Below are positions 1-5,763 of a stretch of 6,270 nt of DNA, one piece after another. Numbering within the stretch: position 1 is the stretch's first letter; the number at the start of each line of letters is the position of its first letter. Below the pieces are notes generated by a model. The model saw only the letters and a program-made list of their open reading frames with translations, was not told the DNA's origin and made no database searches. The stretch is from positions 1 through 6,270 of the forward strand of contig PLEA01000339.1 in the NCBI GenBank assembly GCA_003136335.1, in the 5' to 3' direction. Made by a program: the position numbers and the translations under genes. The stretch is from Acidobacteriaceae bacterium (GTDB lineage Bacteria; Acidobacteriota; Terriglobia; Terriglobales; SbA1).

Positions 1-156
1 ACCGGAGTCAGAGTCGCAATCACGCTCGCCTGCACTGAGTGCAAACGGCGCAACTATCAGACGCAGAAGTCCAAGCGGAACTCGCCGGACCGCGTCGAGT
101 TCAAGAAGTACTGCCGCTGGTGCGGCTGTCACACCATCCACCGGGAGACTCGCTGA
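1..156 (+). CDS. rpmG: 50S ribosomal protein L33 (5' end outside window)
   Basis: Frame 1 reads from the first base to a TGA at 154-156, giving 51 residues of ribosomal protein L33, a small component of the large ribosomal subunit. The visible chain has the family hallmarks: [11 protein letters not shown] near the N-terminus, then RNY, a Lys-rich stretch, PDR and KKYC. It has two CxxC pairs (visible residues 11/14 and 38/41), which makes it the zinc-binding C+ form. The C-terminus HTIHRETR matches the usual HTxHKETK ending. No start codon lies in the window, so only a few N-terminal residues are missing. In many bacteria rpmG is followed by tRNA-Trp, secE and nusG. Here the next bases already belong to an unrelated gene on the opposite strand. 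The identification is seen in the sequence; the missing neighbourhood is discussed as a possible breakpoint. Confidence 0.93.
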   Translation, partial: TGVRVAITLACTECKRRNYQTQKSKRNSPDRVEFKKYCRWCGCHTIHRETR

Positions 157-984
157 CCTCACATGGCGCGGCAGACCCGTCAGCAGCGGCGTGCCCGCCG
201 CGGCCATTTCCCCCGGGTACAGTGGACGGTCGGTGATGACGCCGTCCATTGGACTGCGGATCTCCGAGTAGCTGAGTTGCGCCTCCGCTCCCAGATACTT
301 GCCTTTGGCCGATTCCAGTTGTCCCGCGGCAGATTTGAGTTCCTGTTGCTTGCCAATGGCCATCAGCGCGTCCAGGTGCTTCTTGGTGATCGCAGACTGG
401 TTGCGGGCTTGCGTCACGTCCACTCGTGACTGGTCCAGTTCCTTCCTTGGCAGCGCGCCTTGTTCGAAGAGTAGTTGTCGGCTCTCGAATACCTTTTCCT
501 GCGCATCGAGCACCTGCTGGGACTGCTGCGCATCGGCCTCGGCCTTCCGGATTTCCTCCGGCAAACCGGCAGCGGTGGTGGTTTCGTAGCTGGCCTGGGC
601 CTGCTCGTAGCTGCCTTTATTTTCCTGTGCGGCGGCACTCAAATCGCGGTTTTCGAGCACAGCTAGAAGTTGTCCCTGGCGGACCGGGCTGCCGCGCTTC
701 ACCAGAAACTTCTTCACCGGAGCGCTGATCTTAGGCACAATCGCCGCTTGTTGTCGCGGAAACAGAATTGCTTGCGTATGGATGGTGTGCTGAATCGTGG
801 TTTTTTCGACGGCTGCGACTTGCACCGTGACCGTCGGTTCTTTGTCGCCTTTGTCGGACGAGCAGCCCGCGGTAATCAGCACGCTAGCGAGCGCCGCCAC
901 ACCCGCTATTGCGAGCAGACGGCGGTGCAAGAAACCGAGATTGCGATTCCAGAGTGGCGCGCCCGCGGTTTCGTTGGGGTTCAT
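1..984 (-). CDS. RND/MFP efflux periplasmic adaptor lipoprotein, C-terminal half missing
   Basis: This is the membrane-fusion (HlyD/AcrA-type) adaptor that would link an inner-membrane pump to the TolC-like channel encoded just upstream. It starts at ATG 984, 4 nt after the TolC-family stop. Residues 1-41 form a lipoprotein signal: an Arg-containing n-region, a hydrophobic core and a lipobox ending ITAGC with Cys41. Residues 82-115 are the first lipoyl half ([12 protein letters not shown], then [19 protein letters not shown]). Residues about 116-235 are a Gln/Glu/Lys-rich alpha-hairpin coiled coil. Residues 237-269 are the second lipoyl half ([16 protein letters not shown], then PGEM and GTPLLT). 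Family resemblance stops at codon 269 (base 178). The beta-barrel and membrane-proximal domains are absent. The frame stays open to base 1, but bases 1-156 are antisense to rpmG, so those residues are not adaptor sequence. It is a truncated gene or one arm of a chimeric junction. Its substrate cannot be told. Confidence 0.85.
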   Translation of the reverse strand, partial: MNPNETAGAPLWNRNLGFLHRRLLAIAGVAALASVLITAGCSSDKGDKEPTVTVQVAAVEKTTIQHTIHTQAILFPRQQAAIVPKISAPVKKFLVKRGSPVRQGQLLAVLENRDLSAAAQENKGSYEQAQASYETTTAAGLPEEIRKAEADAQQSQQVLDAQEKVFESRQLLFEQGALPRKELDQSRVDVTQARNQSAITKKHLDALMAIGKQQELKSAAGQLESAKGKYLGAEAQLSYSEIRSPMDGVITDRPLYPGEMAAAGTPLLTGLPRHVRSASLPVDGVTAAPAAVLLELDAVRRVPLGLLRLIVAPFALSAGERDCDSDSG

Positions 985-988
985 TCGA

Positions 989-2380
989 CTAAAAGGTTCC
1001 AGTCAGAGTTTGTAAGTTTGCCACCGCGACGCGGAAGCGCGCTTGCCCGTCATCGTACGCGTTGCGGGCCTGGGTCAGAGTATTTTGCGCGTCCACCACT
1101 TCCAATACACTGGATTCTCCAGCCTGGTAGCGCAAGGTGGTGAGGCGCATACTGTCGGCTGCCAGTTCGGTGGAACTCGCCAGCGACTCCATCTCCAGGC
1201 GCGAGGTTTCGGCTTCACCGTAGAACTGCCGCAGGTGGCCGAGGAGTTGCCGTTGTGCGAAGGTTAACTCGACGTGCGCCTGATCGCGACGCAACTCGGC
1301 TTGCTTGAGCTTGCTGCGATCTGCACCCCAACTGAAAATTGGAATCTGCAAAGTGGCCACCGCGGAATAACCCAGGTTTCGAACTCCGTTCGTTCGAATG
1401 GCGAATTGGTTGGAATCGATGCCGTAAAAATAATCGACGCCCAGCGTCGGCAACAGCCCACCCCAGGCCGCCGCAACTTCGTGATTGGCAACTTCGAAGG
1501 CTGCAAGAGCCGCGCGCAGATCGGGATTGTTCTTTTTGCCAGCCACTTCGACCTCGGCAAAACTGGGCAGAGGCTCGGGAGTCTGCAAGTCATCGACGAC
1601 GGCGAAGTCTTGATTGAAATCGGGAAACAGCAGCACGGCTAAATCGAGGCGGCTGCGCTCCATGCCGAGTTGAGCTTCCTGCAAATCGCGCTGCTGCTGC
1701 CGGTCCTGGATTCGGGCCTTGATCACGTCGGCATGAGCGACTTCGCCGCCGTTCTCCAGTTTCTGGCTCACGTCGAGAAATCGTGCCGCCTCGGTGGCAG
1801 CGCGCTGCGCCGTCGCATATTTGCGTTGGGCCACCACCAGTCCGTAATACGACTGGGTCACAGTGACCACCAGGCCGCGCGTAGCGATCTCGGCCTTGGC
1901 CCGGGCCTGCGCCAAAGCGGCGGAGGTCCGGCGATAGTCCGCAAAATTGGTGAGGGAGAGTGCCTGATGCACGTCCGCCTGGCTGAGGTACTCATGCACG
2001 CCGTTGTTGGCGATGAATTTGGAAGTGGGACATCCCAAGGTGCTGGTTGCGCAGCTCGCGGGAAGGGGGCCGGTGCCCTCGGTATAGAGGAATGAGTTGT
2101 TGTAGTTGAGGTTGGGCAGTAGTCCGGCGCGGGCCTGGACGCGATCTCCCCGCGCCAGACCAAGATCTGTGATCGCGGCGCGGTATTGGGGATCGTTCTG
2201 GCGAGCTCGCTCGAGCGCGTCCTGTAGCGTAATCGTGAGGGGAGCCCCGCTGGCGGGGGTAGCGCTCACGCCTTGGGTCTGCGCCGTCATCGCCACCTGT
2301 GCAAAACTCGACTGCCCAACCGCCAGCAGGACCAAAATGGAAATCAACCGGTATGTGCAATGTCCAGGATGGGACGGCAT
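989..2380 (-). CDS. TolC-family outer-membrane efflux channel protein
   Basis: This 463-aa protein belongs to the outer membrane efflux protein (OEP/TolC) family, whose trimers form the exit duct of tripartite pumps. From ATG 2380 it begins with a signal peptide: a hydrophobic core LISILVLLAV, then GQSSFAQ, with probable cleavage after Ala27. The mature part has two OEP repeats. The first begins ITLQDALERARQNDPQY (about residue 50). The second begins near AGKKNNPDLRAALAAFEVAN. Both have long Ala/Gln/Arg-rich helices, and the C-terminus has the typical RYQAGESSVLEVVDAQNTL. Length is normal for the family. The frame extends upstream to a TTG at 2452. A GTG at 2419 has a GAGGTGA 4 nt before it and is the main rival start; ATG 2380 gives the more normal signal peptide. 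It is the first gene of an operon with the adaptor. It shows no N-terminal lipobox, so it is not an OprM-type lipoprotein. Confidence 0.9.
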   Translation of the reverse strand: MPSHPGHCTYRLISILVLLAVGQSSFAQVAMTAQTQGVSATPASGAPLTITLQDALERARQNDPQYRAAITDLGLARGDRVQARAGLLPNLNYNNSFLYTEGTGPLPASCATSTLGCPTSKFIANNGVHEYLSQADVHQALSLTNFADYRRTSAALAQARAKAEIATRGLVVTVTQSYYGLVVAQRKYATAQRAATEAARFLDVSQKLENGGEVAHADVIKARIQDRQQQRDLQEAQLGMERSRLDLAVLLFPDFNQDFAVVDDLQTPEPLPSFAEVEVAGKKNNPDLRAALAAFEVANHEVAAAWGGLLPTLGVDYFYGIDSNQFAIRTNGVRNLGYSAVATLQIPIFSWGADRSKLKQAELRRDQAHVELTFAQRQLLGHLRQFYGEAETSRLEMESLASSTELAADSMRLTTLRYQAGESSVLEVVDAQNTLTQARNAYDDGQARFRVAVANLQTLTGTF

Positions 2381-2666
2381 TTCGTTCACTGCAAGAAAGT
2401 TGTTGTGACTTATCTTCACAGGGTCACCTCGAAACGAAGGGCGGCGATCCAAAGTAATGAAAACCCTCGACCACAGCGGGAATCGCTAAGAACTTGCATC
2501 CCTGCGGAAGTGCGGCTGGCTGCGACGACGACGACTGCCGGGAGCACAGCGGCGAAGTAGATGTGTCGCGGACACTCACCATGGGTCAGTTGCTTGGACC
2601 ATTTTGGAACTCGGCTAGCCTACCACGTCGTTCCTGAAAGTCACATGAAAACGGCGGTTGTCGTCC

Positions 2667-2694
2667 CTAAGTACTACTGCTCAAAAGTACTTAG
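2667..2694. promoter_or_regulatory. 9-bp perfect inverted repeat, candidate operator
   Basis: The arms CTAAGTACT (2667-2675) and AGTACTTAG (2686-2694) are exact reverse complements separated by 10 bp, giving a 28-bp dyad with arm centres 19 bp apart, close to two helical turns. The heptamer AAGTACT also occurs as a direct repeat at 2669-2675 and 2685-2691, and AAGTACTT (2685-2692) is itself a palindrome. The site is 93 bp upstream of the first mini-LuxR gene. It is AT-rich in a GC-rich context. There is no T-run after it, so it does not look like an intrinsic terminator. Binding by the adjacent LuxR-type proteins is an inference from dyad symmetry and position. Confidence 0.5.
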
Positions 2695-2772
2695 CTTCCG
2701 GGGGCGAGAGGCGCACGAACCATTGGCGAACGCCGTGCTATCTAAAAAACCGAGTGTGATCGCCAAGTCCGC

Positions 2773-2778
2773 AGGAGG
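2773..2778 (+). promoter_or_regulatory. Ribosome binding site of the first mini-LuxR gene
   Basis: AGGAGG lies 8 nt before ATG 2787. This near-perfect Shine-Dalgarno fixes the start of the 74-aa gene and argues that the small ORF is translated, rather than the longer overlapping frame that begins at 2561. Confidence 0.8.
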
Positions 2779-2786
2779 AACAAACC

Positions 2787-3011
2787 ATGATCAATCTCTC
2801 TCAAGTCAAAGTAACGCCCCGCGATCAGCAGGTTCTGAACCTGCTCGTGCAGGGCTGCAGCAACAAAGAAATTGCAGGCCATCTTAGCATCAGTCCGCGC
2901 ACTGTAAAACAACACCTGCGGACGTTGTTCTTGCGCGCCGGAATCCGCGAGGGGCGCAAGCGCGTGAAGTTGGCCATCGCTATGTTCATGAAGGAGGAAG
3001 CTCAGTCATGA
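2787..3011 (+). CDS. Stand-alone LuxR/GerE-type HTH regulator (first of tandem pair)
   Basis: This 74-aa protein consists almost entirely of a LuxR C-terminal (GerE) DNA-binding domain. The pattern is clear: a TPRDQQVLNLLVQG helix at residues 10-23, SNKEIAGHLSIS as the scaffold and turn, and PRTVKQHLRTLF as the recognition helix (residues 37-48), followed by a fourth helix ending AIAMF. There is no receiver, autoinducer or PAS domain, so it is much shorter than a NarL/FixJ response regulator (about 210 aa). The loop before the last helix is longer and more basic (REGRKRVK) than in the usual family. It has a strong ribosome binding site and overlaps the next gene by 4 nt, so the two are almost certainly co-translated. 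It is probably a cytoplasmic DNA-binding regulator acting with its neighbour. The target is unknown; the nearby inverted repeat and divergent efflux operon are candidates. Confidence 0.88.
   Translation: MINLSQVKVTPRDQQVLNLLVQGCSNKEIAGHLSISPRTVKQHLRTLFLRAGIREGRKRVKLAIAMFMKEEAQS
2991..2997 (+). promoter_or_regulatory. Ribosome binding site of the second mini-LuxR gene
   Basis: AAGGAGG lies inside the 3' end of the first mini-LuxR gene, 10 nt before ATG 3008. It supports independent or coupled initiation of the second gene at the overlapping ATGA. Confidence 0.75.
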
Positions 3012-3271
3012 CACCTTGCGAGCGCCTCACTTCAAAAGAAATTCAGATCTCGATTCTGGTCTGGGAAGGTCTGACGAATCGCCAGATAGGCAGGATCATT
3101 GGCACCAGCGAACAAGTGATCAAGAACCATTTGCGCAGCGCCTTCGACAAACTTGGTGTCTGGAGCCGGCTGGAACTGGCCATGTATGTGGCCAGCCACG
3201 GCGGAAGGGATTGGCCTCCCGAAACCGGTCGCCCCGGCATGCCATTCGGCCAAGCCGTCGGGGCCGATTAG
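3008..3271 (+). CDS. Stand-alone LuxR/GerE-type HTH regulator (second of tandem pair)
   Basis: This is an 87-aa protein with a second, diverged LuxR-type HTH. Residues 7-21 (LTSKEIQISILVWEG) are helix one. LTNRQIGRIIGTS forms the scaffold and turn, and EQVIKNHLRSAFDKLGV (35-51) is the recognition helix region, followed by SRLELAMYVASH. The canonical Glu-Ile-Ala of the scaffold helix is replaced by Gln-Ile-Gly, and the usual Thr-Val-Lys by Val-Ile-Lys. The last 20 or so residues (GGRDWPPETGRP onward) are a Pro/Gly-rich tail outside the domain. Its ATG overlaps the TGA of the preceding gene (ATGA), with AAGGAGG 10 nt upstream. Like its partner it lacks any sensor domain. The two differ enough to be distinct proteins, so a heterodimer or mutual control is conceivable but unproven. 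Confidence 0.88.
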   Translation: MTPCERLTSKEIQISILVWEGLTNRQIGRIIGTSEQVIKNHLRSAFDKLGVWSRLELAMYVASHGGRDWPPETGRPGMPFGQAVGAD

Positions 3272-3573
3272 GGCAGGTGCGCCAGCAACTTTCGAGAGCC
3301 ACGCCATTGTTGCAGACTTCATCCTTCCATTTTCTCTCCAAGGCGGGGCAATACTAGCCTCTGGCTTGGCAAGTTCTTGCAGTGGAGGTCCAAACTCTGC
3401 AAAACGTTTCACGGCAGGGATCTTCTCCTAACGCGGCGAGATTTGCTAACTCTTTGTTTCACAAGTGGTTGTGGGGTGGCGCCAACGGCACGTGAATTGC
3501 GCTATCAGAGTCGATTTGCAAGGTCGGCTCTGGCAGCCACGCGCCGGCCACGCGAACTCAGGCGAACCCCCAA
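3272..3573. other. Gene-free stretch between mini-LuxR pair and the 134-aa ORF
   Basis: About 300 bp in which I recognise no gene, RNA or mobile element. A short GCAAG-TT-CTTGC dyad occurs around 3370-3381, but its 2-nt loop rules out a proper hairpin terminator. The relatively AT-rich segment about 3430-3475 is the likeliest place for a promoter of the downstream gene, without clear -35/-10 boxes. Confidence 0.4.
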
Positions 3574-3978
3574 ATGGCCTTCAAAGAGATTTTTTGGATG
3601 ACCTGCGACTCCACCGAACAACTGCGGGCGGAGTACGGTCCTTTTCACACTCGTACCGAAGCCGAAATTGAGGCCAAGAAACTCGGTTTCGGGTACCTGC
3701 TGCGCTACGAGCACATTCTCGGCGAGGCCGAAGAGGTTCAGGAAGTGCGATGTATCTTCGTTGAACTACCAGGGGCCATCCCGGTTGGAGTCGACGCCAT
3801 CCCGGTGACGCTCCATACCCGTTGCGCGACCTGTGGCGAATCTGCCGCCCACGATACCAGCTGGGAGGCCGAGGTTTGGGCTGATATTCACGAATTTGAA
3901 CACTCCCGCCATCGCGTGCGCCTTTTTGAACATGCTCGGGGCAAAGGTTTGAAGGAAATCGGCGACTGGCGGGGCTAG
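3574..3978 (+). CDS. Conserved-looking protein of unknown function with CxxC/His-rich C-terminus
   Basis: This 134-aa acidic cytoplasmic protein has no signal peptide or membrane segment. I cannot name its function. Two parts are visible. Residues 7-49 (FWMTCDSTEQ, then YGPFHTRTEAEIEAKKLGFGY) look like a compact alpha/beta module in which an aromatic beta-strand is followed by an Ala/Glu/Lys helix. This resembles small bacterial proteins of unknown function that begin with a similar FW/YW-x-x-C strand. Residues 80-122 hold Cys84-x2-Cys87, then His106-x3-His110 and His113, spaced as CX2C-X18-HX3H, which could bind a metal. ATG 3574 keeps the whole first strand but has no clear Shine-Dalgarno. 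An alternative ATG at 3598 would begin at residue 9 and lose it. The gene ends 11 bp from the end of the convergent pgl gene. Coding potential is supported by sensible amino-acid composition and the modular pattern. Confidence 0.72.
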   Translation: MAFKEIFWMTCDSTEQLRAEYGPFHTRTEAEIEAKKLGFGYLLRYEHILGEAEEVQEVRCIFVELPGAIPVGVDAIPVTLHTRCATCGESAAHDTSWEAEVWADIHEFEHSRHRVRLFEHARGKGLKEIGDWRG

Positions 3979-3989
3979 GCCTTCCGGCT

Positions 3990-4742
3990 TCAACTCTTAT
4001 TCGAGAGCGCGCTCGCAGCCGCCCGGTCCAGCAGCCAGATCAACTTTCCATCGCTCGGCTTGACAAGCTTTGAAGGATACTGCTCGGTCGGAGCATTTTC
4101 TTCCAGTACGGTTCGAAGCACTGCAGCTTTGTCTGTTCCGCTGACCAGAAAAGTCACGCAGTAAGCCGCATTCAGAACCGGAAGAGTCAGGGAAATGCGG
4201 CTGGCCTTCAGCTTCTCAACCCAGTTGGCAACAACCAGGCGCGATTTTTCCTGAAGCGCGGCAGTGCCGGGGAAGAGCGAAGCGGTATGTCCATCCGGCC
4301 CCATTCCCAGAAGGATGAGGTCGAAGCGGGGAAACTGTCCAGGTCCGACCGCGAAAAATTTGCGTAGTGCCTGTTCATAGGCTTCGGCTGCGGCTGCGGC
4401 GTCGGGATTTTCCGCGGCAATCCGGAACACATTCCCCGCAGCCACCGGAATCTTCGAGAGCATGGTCTCGTCTGCCATGCGGTAATTGCTGTCGGGATCG
4501 GTGGGAGGCACGTGGCGCTCGTCGCCCCAGAAAAAAAACATGCGATCCCACGGCAGAGCCGTGCGGGCATTCGTAGCCAGCAAATTGTAGAGATTCTTGG
4601 GGGTCGATCCGCCTGACAGAGCGATGGTGAAGCGGCCGCGTTGTGCCACCGCTTCATTCGCAGTGCGCACAACTTCTTCCGCCGCGGTAGCGAACAACTC
4701 CTGCGGAGTGGTCAGCGTACGAATTTCCACGGAAGAACTCAA
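3990..4742 (-). CDS. pgl: 6-phosphogluconolactonase
   Basis: It hydrolyses 6-phospho-glucono-1,5-lactone to 6-phosphogluconate, the second step of the oxidative pentose-phosphate pathway. The 250-aa length fits the bacterial Pgl/DevB type. Motifs, counted from the TTG start, are ALSGGSTPKNLY (SGGSTP at 43-48, phosphate binding), FFWGDERHVPPTDPDSNYRM (69-89), LLGMGPDGHTASLFPG (about 144-159, with the conserved catalytic-region His152) and ISLTLPVLNAA with LVSGTDKA near the C-terminus. No ATG sits at the expected N-terminus. TTG 4742 or GTG 4730 are the plausible starts, and I chose TTG because a weak AGCGAAG lies before it and it gives a short normal leader. An ATG at 4955 in this frame falls deep inside glk and adds residues without family character. 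It is the last gene of zwf-glk-pgl, 34 nt after glk. An Ala-rich helix at 115-119 is unremarkable. Confidence 0.93.
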   Translation of the reverse strand: MSSSVEIRTLTTPQELFATAAEEVVRTANEAVAQRGRFTIALSGGSTPKNLYNLLATNARTALPWDRMFFFWGDERHVPPTDPDSNYRMADETMLSKIPVAAGNVFRIAAENPDAAAAAEAYEQALRKFFAVGPGQFPRFDLILLGMGPDGHTASLFPGTAALQEKSRLVVANWVEKLKASRISLTLPVLNAAYCVTFLVSGTDKAAVLRTVLEENAPTEQYPSKLVKPSDGKLIWLLDRAAASALSNKS

Positions 4743-4776
4743 TGTACTTCGCTCACGTCTTTCTCTAGCACTGGAC

Positions 4777-5763
4777 CTAGCGCTGGGCGCTTCCGACGGC
4801 CGCGCAGCGGGCCGCTCCCAGCAGTCCAGCTTTGTCATTAGTAACCACCTGTACCGGGATCGATTCCACCAGCGAGCGCAGGCGGCCCTTATCGAGGAAA
4901 GTCTGCATAAACAGCGGACCCGCCAGCTTGGCAAGAATCTTAGGAGAAATGCCACCGGCCAGGAACAGGCCGCCGGTGGCCATTACCTTGAGGGCCAGAT
5001 TAGAAGCCTCCGCGCCATAAACTGCGATCCATAGCTCCAGTGCTTGCTCCGCCAGACTCTGAGTTCCATCCAGCGCTGCCCGCGAAATCACTGCGGCAGG
5101 GTCGCCTTTCTTGAGCGCGGCGGCAAACTCCGCCGATTCCGTCCCGCATCCCCGGTCGCGCAGGAACTCGTAGACATTCATCAGGCCGGGGCCGGAAAGG
5201 ATGCGCTCGTAGCTCACGTGCCCGAAGCGAGCTCTGAGAAAGCGCACCAACTCGATCTGCAAATCCCCCTGGGGGCCAAAGTCGGTGTGACCGCCTTCAC
5301 AGGCGAAAACGTGATGGCGACGTCCGTCCCAGAACAGGCCGGCCTCGCCTAATCCCGTTCCCGGCGCAATCACGGCCTGATTGCCCACGACAGGCTCGCT
5401 CACCTGATTCAAGGCAACGAGGTCTCCGGCGTCGAGGGCCCCGATGCCCCATGCGCTGGCTTCAAGATCGTTGATCAGCAGCGTGGCCGGAAGATGAATC
5501 TGTTTCGCCAGCCGCGATTGCTCGATGACCCAAGGCAGGTTCGACGTCTCGACGCGACCATTCCGCACCGGACCCGCGATGCCGAAACATGCCGCGTCCG
5601 GGCGCGTCTTGGAATCATCCAGAAACTGGGTCACAATTTCGCCCAGTTCGCTGTGTTCGCGACTGGGAAAGACACGCTCGGACACGAGCCGCAGGTGCCC
5701 GTTCTGGGGTTGAAAGCAAGCCAGCCGAGCATTGGTGCCACCAATATCGCCGGCCAGAATCAT
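4777..5763 (-). CDS. glk: Glucokinase (ROK-independent Glk family)
   Basis: It phosphorylates free glucose with ATP to glucose-6-phosphate in the cytoplasm. The 328-aa length is typical of the Glk family (E. coli-like, actin/hexokinase fold). Motifs are [14 protein letters not shown] at 4-17 (phosphate-1 loop), [10 protein letters not shown] around 60-69, [12 protein letters not shown] at 96-107 with the probable catalytic base Asp99, [12 protein letters not shown] at 132-143, and EGGHTDFGP at 156-164, which contacts the sugar. [19 protein letters not shown] and, further on, [13 protein letters not shown] (adenosine region) follow. The start at ATG 5763 is chosen because the GDIGGTN motif must lie at the very N-terminus and a GGAGGA lies upstream. 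The same frame is open to 5877, but that stretch is antisense-frame zwf. Its ATG overlaps the zwf stop codon as ATGA, implying translational coupling. Confidence 0.95.
   Translation of the reverse strand: MILAGDIGGTNARLACFQPQNGHLRLVSERVFPSREHSELGEIVTQFLDDSKTRPDAACFGIAGPVRNGRVETSNLPWVIEQSRLAKQIHLPATLLINDLEASAWGIGALDAGDLVALNQVSEPVVGNQAVIAPGTGLGEAGLFWDGRRHHVFACEGGHTDFGPQGDLQIELVRFLRARFGHVSYERILSGPGLMNVYEFLRDRGCGTESAEFAAALKKGDPAAVISRAALDGTQSLAEQALELWIAVYGAEASNLALKVMATGGLFLAGGISPKILAKLAGPLFMQTFLDKGRLRSLVESIPVQVVTNDKAGLLGAARCAAVGSAQR

Larger units (their letters stand above)
2381..2786. promoter_or_regulatory. Divergent intergenic region between efflux operon and mini-LuxR pair
   Basis: About 400 bp separate the minus-strand TolC-family gene from the plus-strand LuxR-type pair, so both promoters should lie here. 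I see a perfect inverted repeat (2667-2694), listed separately. A weak -10-like TATCTA lies at 2739-2744 on the plus strand, without a well-placed -35 element. No convincing sigma-70 promoter stands out on either strand. Open frames in this stretch have no recognisable protein character and overlap the true genes. Confidence 0.5.

Noticed and set aside
670..1143. 157-aa plus-strand ORF opposite the adaptor and TolC genes
   Set aside because: It is Arg-rich, low-sense composition antisense to two well-recognised genes across their junction; a GC-bias shadow.
2381..2452. N-terminal extension of the TolC-family protein to TTG 2452
   Set aside because: It would put 24 extra polar residues before the signal peptide. 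ATG 2380 fits better, although GTG 2419 with its GAGGTGA cannot be excluded.
2561..2887. 108-aa plus-strand ORF overlapping the first mini-LuxR gene
   Set aside because: It has no ribosome binding site, no family character and runs out of frame through a clear HTH gene. The inverted repeat lies inside it.
3465..3671. 68-aa plus-strand ORF before and into the 134-aa gene
   Set aside because: It has random-looking composition, no ribosome binding site, and overlaps the better-supported ORF in another frame.
4006..4015. GAGCGCGCTC palindrome near the pgl 3' end
   Set aside because: It is a 10-bp palindrome with no loop or T-run and lies within coding sequence; expected by chance in GC-rich DNA.
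4743..4955. N-terminal extension of pgl to ATG 4955
   Set aside because: It lies within glk in another frame and the extra residues are Arg/Ser-rich with no Pgl similarity.
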